21,943 bases of DNA. Source: a virus. Shown piece by piece: positions 14,726 through 19,464 of this stretch (positions are counted from its first letter, which is position 1; the number at the start of each line of letters is the position of its first letter). Location: positions 1 to 21,943 of the IMG/VR virus record IMGVR_UViG_3300010158_000357. One strand, given 5' to 3'. The translations under genes and the position numbers were made by a program. The notes below the pieces were generated by a model that ran no database searches, was not told where the DNA came from, and saw only the letters and a program-made list of their open reading frames with translations.

Positions 14726-15022
14726 ATGAAAAACCCAGCATGGAAAAAAGACTTTGTGGTTGTAATGCACAGCGATTACGACAACACATGGATTGACAAA
14801 ACTATCCCTTGCACCTTAAAGCAGGCTGTTAAGTTTGTCTATGCCAAGCGTTGGAGTCACGCCTTGGATAAAGGCACTGTACGCATTTTGAGCACTGCTG
14901 ATTGGGCAAAACTCAAACTGGAAGGGGAGCGCGATGCCAAAGTTGCCCCGTTCAATTACGACGCGCCATACAACCCCCAGTTTTTGGGCGCACAACCAGC
15001 CCGTGCAGGCGAAGACTATTAA
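14726..15022 (+). CDS. Hypothetical small phage protein
   Basis: 98 residues from the ATG at 14726, preceded by CAGGAGTCCAAC. A longer frame reaches back to 14615 but would overlap the previous gene and has no ribosome-binding site. The sequence (KKDFVVVMHSDYDNTWIDKT, then LKQAVKFVYAKRW and STADWAKLKLEGER) suggests a small alpha/beta fold with a Pro-rich tail. No functional motif is recognised. Confidence 0.7.
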   Translation: MKNPAWKKDFVVVMHSDYDNTWIDKTIPCTLKQAVKFVYAKRWSHALDKGTVRILSTADWAKLKLEGERDAKVAPFNYDAPYNPQFLGAQPARAGEDY

Positions 15023-15036
15023 AAAGGAGCCACAAC

Positions 15037-15243
15037 ATGAACGAATCAACTATGAGCGAATACATCAAAGGCTTTGACCACGGGTGCGACTACATCGTGG
15101 CGGAGATCGAGCGATACACCAAGGAGGCTAACAGCCACGACGCGATGGTGCTGGTCGATTTGGTTAAGCGCCTCAAGATGGAGGAAAACACCAAGAATAT
15201 TGCGGCTATTCCATCACTTAAAGGGCAGGAGAAAGTTTTGTGA
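15037..15243 (+). CDS. Small helical protein with YIKGFDHG motif
   Basis: 68 residues from the ATG at 15037, with AAAAAGGAGCCACAAC as ribosome-binding site. SEYIKGFDHGCDYIVAEIER is followed by a second helix (AMVLVDLVKRLKMEE). The YIKGFDHG motif is echoed by YMKGFDDG in the protein at 8201-8383. It overlaps the GTG start of the Mom-like gene by 4 bp (GTGA), so the two are probably translated together. Function unknown. Confidence 0.65.
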   Translation: MNESTMSEYIKGFDHGCDYIVAEIERYTKEANSHDAMVLVDLVKRLKMEENTKNIAAIPSLKGQEKVL

Positions 15244-16016
15244 AAGCCCATCAAAGAATTATTCGTGAACAGGCTGAGTTCAAAGAATCTTCTTCTCTTT
15301 TTCCAGTTGTACCTGAAAACATTTGTTTGGATGATGCTCAATTCAAACGCATTGACTACCTGACAGCAAAACCAATCATTGAGGAACATGAATGGATTGG
15401 CACAATGCCTTTGCCTAAGTCATGCCGCTATATGTTTGGCGTTTATTTTGAAAATATATTGGGTGGGGTTGCTGTGTTTGTTGAACCATCAACTCGTCAA
15501 TTTAATGCTTTGTATCCTAGAGTTGTGTTGCAATTAAACAGAGGTGCTTGCGTCTGGTGGACACCAAAAAATACAGCAAGTTGGCTTATCTCTAAAAGTT
15601 GTGATTACCTTAAAAACGAAAACATAAAAGCCATAATTGCGTATTGCACACCAGAGGCTGGTGAGATCGGCACAATCTATCAGGCTTGCAATTTCCTTTA
15701 TGTTGGAGACACAACCAAATCTAAAGCATATTTTTTAGACAACCATTGGGTGTCTGCTAGAACTATGGCTGACAAAACTGCATGGGCTAAAGACAAGCAC
15801 CCTATGTGGGCAAAGGCTTTCCAAGAAATACCTGTACGAAATCAAAAGCCAAAGCATAGATATATCAAGTTAATCGGCAACAAAAACGAGAACAGAAAAT
15901 TTTTTAAGGTCTACAACTATGAGGCCAAACCATATCCAAGGCGGGAGAGTTCAGAGGTGAACGCTGTATCCAATACAGAGGCAAGGTTCGATTCCTTGAT
16001 CCCGCTCCATCAATAG
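15240..16016 (+). CDS. Mom-like GNAT-fold DNA modification acyltransferase
   Basis: 258 residues from a GTG start in a GTGA overlap; CAGGAGAAAGTTTT lies just upstream. The order fits the phage Mom family: KPIIEEHEWIGTMPLPKSCR, then CRYMFGVYFENILGGVAVF, RVVLQLNRGACVWW, TASWLISKSCDYLK, IIAYCTPEAGEIGTIYQACN and FLYVG. Mu Mom (231 residues) converts adenine in DNA to N6-carbamoylmethyladenine, which blocks restriction. A similar anti-restriction role is likely here, but the donor and product are unknown. No com-like regulator is visible. The last 23 codons before the stop are read through a tRNA-Gly-like sequence (15941-16009), so the native C-terminus may have ended earlier. Confidence 0.65.
   Translation: MKAHQRIIREQAEFKESSSLFPVVPENICLDDAQFKRIDYLTAKPIIEEHEWIGTMPLPKSCRYMFGVYFENILGGVAVFVEPSTRQFNALYPRVVLQLNRGACVWWTPKNTASWLISKSCDYLKNENIKAIIAYCTPEAGEIGTIYQACNFLYVGDTTKSKAYFLDNHWVSARTMADKTAWAKDKHPMWAKAFQEIPVRNQKPKHRYIKLIGNKNENRKFFKVYNYEAKPYPRRESSEVNAVSNTEARFDSLIPLHQ
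15941..16009 (+). tRNA. Compact tRNA-Gly-like element with encoded CCA
   Basis: Cloverleaf of 69 nt including CCA. Acceptor stem GCGGGA/TCCCGC (G1-C72 to A6-T67) with G7 opposite A66; discriminator T73; CCA at 16007-16009. D-arm GTTC-AGAGGT-GAAC. Anticodon arm CTGTA-TCCAA-TACAG, a 5-nt loop, or a 4-bp stem with 7-nt loop ATCCAAT. T-arm CAAGG-TTCGATT-CCTTG, which is canonical. Glycine identity features (G1-C72, C2-G71, G3-C70, U73, CC in the anticodon) are kept. U8 and a D-loop base are missing and the variable region is only 3 nt, so it is probably not a normal decoding tRNA. Read as ATCCAAT the anticodon would be CCA (Trp), but the acceptor argues for Gly. Confidence 0.6.
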
Positions 16017-16025
16017 GTAAAACAA

Positions 16026-16508
16026 ATGCGCAGAATAACGCCTGAAGGCCGTTTAGCGGACTTTCACCCAGAGGTAGGCAAACTCTGGCGTAGTCGCCAT
16101 GAAGAGCCAGAGCAGGAGGTATTCAAGCGCCAGCCACCGTGGATGGCTCCAGAGTCCGAAGACATTGACAACAAAATTGATTTGGAGCGCTTGATTCCAA
16201 AAACTTTGGAACAACTGACCGATAGAGAAAGGGCTTGCCTTTGGTTTCGGTTTTGGGACGACCGCACGCTTGATGATGTCGGGCAGTTCTTTCGAGTGAC
16301 CAAGGAGAGGGTACGCCAGATTGAGGCTAAAGCGCTCCGTAAATTAAGACACCCATCTCGTAGTGATCGACTGTATCCCTTCATTGACCGATGCCCAATA
16401 GAGCAACGTAAGCAAAAGGAAGAGGCTGAAAAACATCGTAAGTGGGCTATTAAGTGGCGCGAAGACCAGTTGATTGAGAAACTTTTGGCACTTAGGGAAA
16501 CTACTTAG
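16026..16508 (+). CDS. Stand-alone sigma-70 region 4 protein
   Basis: 160 residues; the ribosome-binding site AGGTAAAAC lies before the ATG. Residues 54-120 form a sigma region 4: [20 protein letters not shown] (4.1), then [20 protein letters not shown] and [12 protein letters not shown] (4.2). The last part is nearly the RpoD recognition helix for TTGACA. Regions 1-3 are absent: residues 1-53 are a polar Arg/Pro-rich tail and residues 121-160 a charged helix. It cannot open promoters alone. It may compete with or replace region 4 of host sigma, act as an anti- or co-sigma factor, or bind -35 elements. It ends inside the upstream box of cassette B. Confidence 0.8.
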   Translation: MRRITPEGRLADFHPEVGKLWRSRHEEPEQEVFKRQPPWMAPESEDIDNKIDLERLIPKTLEQLTDRERACLWFRFWDDRTLDDVGQFFRVTKERVRQIEAKALRKLRHPSRSDRLYPFIDRCPIEQRKQKEEAEKHRKWAIKWREDQLIEKLLALRETT

Positions 16509-16514
16509 AAAATA
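16493..16514 (+). promoter_or_regulatory. Upstream box, copy B
   Basis: TAGGGAAACT followed by ACTTAGAAAATA. It matches copies A and C with one change in the inverted pair (CTTA for CCTA). It begins 26 bp before the -35 of promoter B, exactly 10 bp closer than in A and C. It covers the last codons and stop of the sigma region 4 gene. Confidence 0.6.
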
Positions 16515-16518
16515 ATTG

Positions 16519-16551
16519 TTGACAGGCTGTTCGTTTAAGATATACTTAAAC
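16519..16551 (+). promoter_or_regulatory. Promoter cassette B with palindromic operator
   Basis: TTGACA (16519-16524), a 16-bp spacer and TATACT (16541-16546). A perfect GTTTAAG-N5-CTTAAAC inverted repeat (16533-16551) overlaps the -10 and reaches towards the start site. It lies directly behind the sigma region 4 gene and drives the zinc-binding protein at 16598. Confidence 0.75.
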
Positions 16552-16552
16552 C

Positions 16553-16597
16553 AACAACAGCAATAGTGCAGTTGTAAACAGTGAAGGAACAGTGAAT
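16553..16597 (+). other. Leader B: 5'-terminal hairpin and repeat-flanked RBS
   Basis: The stem ACAAC (16554-16558) / GTTGT (16571-16575) starts one base after the predicted transcript start. The alternative pairing CAAC (16552-16555) / GTTG (16571-16574) aligns better with leaders A and C. The loop contains the shared AGCAATA...GCA. The RBS is AGTGAA-GGAA-CAGTGAA. Confidence 0.55.
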
Positions 16598-17212
16598 ATG
16601 GAAACAAATCAAATCAGAGGTAATTGCCAGTGTTGCGGTCGCCAGCAGGCTATCAAAAACGGCAAGATGGCAAAACATGGTTACACCGTAGAGCACGGTT
16701 GGTTCAATGGTGTGTGTTCTGGTGAGCGCCACGCCCCTATCCAAGTAAGCCGTACAGAGACTGACAAAATCATTGCTGACATCAAGGCAGAGATTCCAGA
16801 GTTGTTGAAACAGGCAGAGCAGGTAATCATGGGCAAGTTGTTGCCGCAGTTTGTGATTACTGGTCGCCACAGCAAAAGAGTCACTATTCCTTACGTCGAA
16901 GCAAACTCCTATGACCAGCGCCAAGCCCGTCAACAATTAGAGTGGGAATTAAAAATGAAGGCGCGTGCCGGCGAATCATTTATCAAAACACTTGGTGAAA
17001 TCGCTGATGAGTACCACGGTAAGCCTTTGGTCACAGTTACCAAGACAGCCCCAGTACAAATCGAAATTGGCGAGAAAAGAACCGCACACGATGCAATCTA
17101 TGTAGCCACCCAATTAGACGGCGCACGGGTTTACTTCAAAGCCCAGAGAGAAGAGAAAGTTTGGAAGAGTTGGATTGGCTCCACCGCTTGGAGAAAGATG
17201 GAGAAGGTCTAA
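16598..17212 (+). CDS. Conserved phage protein with N-terminal zinc motif (CQCCGR...HGY...GVC)
   Basis: 204 residues from the ATG at 16598; an in-frame GTG at 16592 lies within the RBS repeat and is unlikely. The N-terminus GNCQCCGRQQAIKNGKMAKH, then GYTVEHGWFNGVCSGE carries Cys and His residues spaced for one zinc site. This motif recurs in unnamed phage proteins. A long helical middle (about residues 50-130) is followed by a beta-rich end (ARVYFKAQREEKVWKSW). It is driven by cassette B. Function unknown; nucleic-acid binding is plausible. Confidence 0.7.
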   Translation: METNQIRGNCQCCGRQQAIKNGKMAKHGYTVEHGWFNGVCSGERHAPIQVSRTETDKIIADIKAEIPELLKQAEQVIMGKLLPQFVITGRHSKRVTIPYVEANSYDQRQARQQLEWELKMKARAGESFIKTLGEIADEYHGKPLVTVTKTAPVQIEIGEKRTAHDAIYVATQLDGARVYFKAQREEKVWKSWIGSTAWRKMEKV

Positions 17213-17216
17213 AGCA

Positions 17217-17239
17217 GGGGGGGCGAAAGCCCCTCTCCC
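17217..17239 (+). other. GC-rich intergenic hairpin with GAAA tetraloop
   Basis: GGGGC-GAAA-GCCCC (17220-17233), with flanking GGG and CCC able to extend the stem past a small bulge. No T-run follows, so it is not a classical intrinsic terminator. It may stabilise the upstream mRNA or mark the boundary before cassette C. Confidence 0.5.
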
Positions 17240-17244
17240 AATAC

Positions 17245-17266
17245 TAGGGAAAGTACCTAGAAAATA
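17245..17266 (+). promoter_or_regulatory. Upstream box, copy C
   Basis: TAGGGAAAGT followed by ACCTAGAAAATA, with the TAGG...CCTA inverted pair intact. It begins 36 bp before the -35 of promoter C. Unlike copies A and B it lies outside any coding sequence. Confidence 0.6.
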
Positions 17267-17280
17267 AATTGATAAAGTTG

Positions 17281-17308
17281 TTGACATCGTTTAAGTTGGT
17301 GTTATACT
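17281..17308 (+). promoter_or_regulatory. Promoter cassette C with degenerate operator
   Basis: TTGACA (17281-17286), a 16-bp spacer and TATACT (17303-17308), the best -35/-10 pair of the three. The left operator half GTTTAAG (17289-17295) is intact. The right half is GTTATAC (17301-17307), 5 of 7 matches. Repression by the shared regulator should therefore be weaker here. It drives the papain-like gene. Confidence 0.75.
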
Positions 17309-17314
17309 AGTATC

Positions 17315-17361
17315 ACTGACACAGCAATACCGCATAGTCAGTAACAGTGAAGGAAAGTGAA
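17315..17361 (+). other. Leader C: 5'-terminal hairpin and repeat-flanked RBS
   Basis: Stem ACTGAC (17315-17320) / GTCAGT (17337-17342), with a 16-nt loop matching leader A at 13 of 16 positions. The predicted transcript start is the first stem base. The RBS is AGTGAA-GGAA-AGTGAA. Confidence 0.65.
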
Positions 17362-17754
17362 ATGAACTATCAACACAATGACGGAGGCCGCAAAGCCGCA
17401 GGCTTCAAGGGAACAGCAGGCGACTGTGGTGCCCGTGCAATGGCAATCGCACTGTGCCTCGACTACAAGGCCGTGTACAAGGAACTGGCTCAAGCCAATG
17501 CCGACAACGGTCGTGCTAAGTCAGCCCGTAACGGCATCAACAAAGACATCTACGCAGAGGTGCTGAAGCGTTACGGTTGGGTGTGGCACAAGGCTCCCCA
17601 GTTCACAGGCCGTAAAGCGCGTTGCAGTGATATGCCCAAGGGTGTGGTCATTGCCAAGCAGGCCCACCACTTCGTGGCCGTGATCGACGGTGTGGCTAAC
17701 GACATCTGGAACTGCACCGAGCGTATGGTGTACGGGTACTGGGTTAAGCAATAA
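17362..17754 (+). CDS. Putative papain-like cysteine protease/transferase fold protein
   Basis: 130 residues from the ATG at 17362. GTAGDCGARAMAIALCLDY places a Cys (C22) at the start of a helix. KQAHHFVAVIDGVANDIWNC supplies a His (H102 or H103) and an Asp/Asn further on, the Cys-His-Asp order of papain-like folds. SARNGIN lies between. Similar small phage proteins are known to me only as unnamed. Codons are strongly C/G-ending and unlike the flanking AT-rich genes, which suggests high expression or a different origin. Cassette C is directly upstream. Target and activity are unknown; an early anti-host role is a guess. Confidence 0.6.
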   Translation: MNYQHNDGGRKAAGFKGTAGDCGARAMAIALCLDYKAVYKELAQANADNGRAKSARNGINKDIYAEVLKRYGWVWHKAPQFTGRKARCSDMPKGVVIAKQAHHFVAVIDGVANDIWNCTERMVYGYWVKQ

Positions 17755-17760
17755 ACCAAC

Positions 17761-17799
17761 GGGGGGTTCTCCCCCCACTAACAGTGAAGGAATAGTGAA
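17761..17799 (+). other. GC hairpin followed by fourth RBS-repeat copy (D)
   Basis: GGGGGG-TTCT-CCCCCC (17761-17776) makes a very stable hairpin without a T-run. It is followed by AACAGTGAAGGAATAGTGAA just before the ATG at 17800. This is the RBS part of the cassette without its promoter or AGCAATA hairpin. The hairpin may set expression between the two genes. Confidence 0.55.
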
Positions 17800-18003
17800 A
17801 TGATTCGTTTTAGCAAACAAAATTTAATCAACGCTTTGGAAACAAAAATTGCAAAGATGGAAGATATATGGGGGTTTGTCACCACTAACGGTACAAACCA
17901 AATTAAAGACAAAACAGATTTTGATCGCGTTATGGCTTATGGCGAATACATCTCATTGTTGGATATTTATGAGTCTGTTAGAGATAACACATTTTTAAAT
18001 TAG
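17800..18003 (+). CDS. Small hypothetical protein
   Basis: 67 residues; the start is set by RBS repeat D. Two helices (KQNLINALETKIAKMED and FDRVMAYGEYISLLDIYESV) are separated by a polar turn. Codons are AT-rich, in contrast to the gene just upstream. It is probably co-transcribed from promoter C. Function unknown. Confidence 0.65.
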   Translation: MIRFSKQNLINALETKIAKMEDIWGFVTTNGTNQIKDKTDFDRVMAYGEYISLLDIYESVRDNTFLN

Positions 18004-18012
18004 GAGCACACG

Positions 18013-18216
18013 ATGAATTTCCAAACCAGAATTGAAACCACCGAAAGAGGTGAAGTGGTATTTACTGATAAGCACGACGACGAGGTCTGGTTGTCTATTC
18101 ATGTAAAGGGTGGTGGTGCTCACGTCACCTTGACTTTTGAGCAGGCACGTCAGATGATTCACGCATTGCAGTGCGTCGTTGACAACGTCCCAGTACCAGA
18201 GGAGGAAGAGGCATGA
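18013..18216 (+). CDS. Small conserved phage protein (DDEVWLSIHVKGGGAHVTL)
   Basis: 67 residues with a good ribosome-binding site (TAGGAGCACACG). The first 45 residues are beta-strand-like (VVFTDK, EVWLSIHVKGGGAHVTLT). A helix (EQARQMIHALQCVVD) and an acidic tail follow. I know similar unnamed small proteins in phages of this kind. It ends in an ATGA overlap with the next gene. Confidence 0.7.
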   Translation: MNFQTRIETTERGEVVFTDKHDDEVWLSIHVKGGGAHVTLTFEQARQMIHALQCVVDNVPVPEEEEA

Positions 18217-18431
18217 ACAAGCAGGAAATAGACGAGATGATGAGTCATCTCCCGAGCCAGCAAATACCAGAAGAAACCTTGTTTGAAAAGGTTGGAATTG
18301 CTATAATGGTTTTGTTGGTTGTGTTTCTTTTGGCGTGGGTTCCAGACTTTGTGTTGACTGAGCAGGAATGCGCACAGCAGGAGTCGAGCGCCTACGTCAA
18401 AAACCTTTGCAAAGAATCAACGAAACCTTAA
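18213..18431 (+). CDS. Small single-pass membrane protein
   Basis: 72 residues, start in an ATGA overlap. One transmembrane helix (IAIMVLLVVFLLAWV, about residues 29-43) follows an acidic cytoplasm-like N-terminus. The C-terminal part has two Cys (EQECAQQE and KNLCKE) that could pair outside the membrane. No holin or spanin signature is clear. A strong extended -10 promoter lies inside the gene (18299-18307). Confidence 0.6.
   Translation: MNKQEIDEMMSHLPSQQIPEETLFEKVGIAIMVLLVVFLLAWVPDFVLTEQECAQQESSAYVKNLCKESTKP
18279..18307 (+). promoter_or_regulatory. Extended -10 promoter within the membrane-protein gene
   Basis: TTGTTT (18279-18284), a 17-bp spacer and TATAAT (18302-18307) preceded by TGC, a perfect extended -10. 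A transcript from about 18314 would carry the structured segment 18442-18752 and the terminase genes. Because it lies in coding sequence, chance occurrence remains possible. Confidence 0.5.
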
Positions 18432-18441
18432 TGGTTTCACA

Positions 18442-18752
18442 ATGGTTTTCGGAGGTCTGTAATCTTTATATAGGTGAAGTAGGCCAAGCCCGTGTGATTC
18501 GGGACAAAGCATCCGAGGGAAGGTGACTCGGAGCCATCACGCATGGGGATTGGTAGCCCTGTACAGGCTATTTTGGTACAGCGATAGAGAGTTATTGTGT
18601 AGGTTCGGCCTGCCGTGATTTTCGCAGTCCCCAGCCGTGTTGGTAGTGCGTAATGCGGGTTAGCGCCGCACTCTTGCGTGTTGTGCAAATACTAAAGACG
18701 GAAACACTGCTTTATGTGAGCGTGCTACCAACAACCTATTGGCGAAAACCAT
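18442..18752 (+). ncRNA. Candidate structured RNA before terS
   Basis: The 372 bp between 18431 and the terS start hold no convincing gene. The ends pair perfectly over 10 bp (18442-18451 with 18743-18752). A further 7 bp with one bulge follows (18453-18460 with 18731-18737). Inside are an 11-bp helix with two G-U pairs (18640-18650 with 18721-18731), a 7-bp helix (18492-18498 with 18536-18542) enclosing a 6-bp hairpin (18512-18517 with 18527-18532), and a 5-bp hairpin (18554-18558 with 18566-18570). The loop of that hairpin could pair downstream (18559-18564 with 18576-18581) as a pseudoknot. I do not recognise it as tmRNA, RNase P RNA, 6S RNA or a group I/II intron. Strand is assumed from the neighbouring genes. 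Confidence 0.5.
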
Positions 18753-18768
18753 AAAGGTTTGATACACT
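18739..18768 (+). promoter_or_regulatory. Candidate terS promoter
   Basis: TTGGCG (18739-18744), an 18-bp spacer and the extended -10 TGATACACT (18760-18768), identical in nine bases to the leftward promoter at 10198-10206. The predicted start is near 18775, 29 bp before the terS ATG. Its -35 overlaps the 3' strand of the structured segment's closing helix. Confidence 0.45.
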
Positions 18769-18803
18769 GGCAACAATCAATCAAACCGAAGGGAATACGG
18801 GTC

Positions 18804-19388
18804 ATGCCAGAAACCGCCACAAAGGGGACAAAACGCCCCGCAAAGCCATCAAAGCCTAAAGTACAGGCAAAGGGTGCTACCGCGCCCGCAAAGGTTCCAG
18901 ACCCCGCAAAACAAGTCCCCATTGGTAGACCAGTAGAGTTCACAGACGCTATAGCAGACGAGATATGCTGGAGACTCACTCACGGTGAGCCATTAGTGCA
19001 AATGTGCAAGGACGACCACCTACCGCACGTCGCAACAATCTATCGTTGGTTGGCTCGCTTCCCAATCTTCTGCGATATGTACGCACGCGCACGAGAGGAT
19101 CAGGCTGACACTAACGCTGACGAAATCCTCCAGATCGCTGATGAGCACCCTCCCGAGTACACCGACAAAGACGGTCGCACTACGCTGGACGCAACCTACA
19201 TCAACTGGCAGAGGAGTCGCATAGAGGCACGCAAGTGGACGGCGGCGAAACTCAAGCCACGCAAGTACGGCGACCGCTTTGCTGTTGAGGGCGTAGTGGG
19301 TGGAGCGCCTATCGCCACTGAAAACAAAAGCATAGACAGGTTTACAGAGATCGTTAAAAACATCGAGATGACTAAACGTGCTGGCTAA
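18804..19388 (+). CDS. terS: Terminase small subunit
   Basis: 194 residues from the ATG at 18804, preceded by GAAGGGAATACGGGTC. Longer in-frame starts (TTG at 18759) fall in the promoter. The first 45 residues are a Lys/Pro/Ala-rich basic tail. A helix-turn-helix follows: ICWRLTHGEPLVQMCKDD, then HVATIYRWLARFPIFCDMYA and RAREDQADTNADEILQIADE. This is the usual order of one phage TerS class. It binds the packaging site on phage DNA and loads TerL. DGRTTLDATYINWQRSRIEA and the end KLKPRKYGDR are also typical. It is adjacent to terL. Confidence 0.85.
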   Translation: MPETATKGTKRPAKPSKPKVQAKGATAPAKVPDPAKQVPIGRPVEFTDAIADEICWRLTHGEPLVQMCKDDHLPHVATIYRWLARFPIFCDMYARAREDQADTNADEILQIADEHPPEYTDKDGRTTLDATYINWQRSRIEARKWTAAKLKPRKYGDRFAVEGVVGGAPIATENKSIDRFTEIVKNIEMTKRAG

Positions 19389-19389
19389 A

Positions 19390-19406
19390 AAGTATTACAA
19401 ATACTT
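19390..19406 (+). other. 7-bp hairpin between terS and terL
   Basis: AAGTATT-ACA-AATACTT, a perfect 7-bp inverted repeat with a 3-base loop, 1 bp after the terS stop. No T-run follows. It may stabilise the message or slow translation coupling, or it may be a protein-binding site. Confidence 0.4.
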
Positions 19407-19464
19407 CTGCTTGGTGTCGAAAAACACGGGGTTTTATCCCTTGTTTGGGTTTTAGGTAATACTT

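Noticed and set aside
14615-15022. Longer version of the gene at 14726 starting at 14615
   Set aside because: The extra 37 residues overlap the preceding gene almost to its end and have no ribosome-binding site; the ATG at 14726 has CAGGAG.
14902-15243. Longer version of the gene at 15037 starting at 14902
   Set aside because: Overlaps the upstream gene by 121 bp; the ATG at 15037 has AAAAAGGAG.
15941-16009. Phage attachment site in a tRNA 3' end
   Set aside because: A full-length compact tRNA is present rather than only a 3' fragment, and no integrase gene is visible in the window. Not excluded, but unsupported.
17217-17239. Intrinsic terminator after the gene ending at 17212
   Set aside because: Strong hairpin but no T-run follows.
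18437-18688. Minus-strand frame of 83 residues inside the non-coding segment
   Set aside because: No ribosome-binding site, opposite to all neighbours, and the DNA is better explained by long-range pairing.
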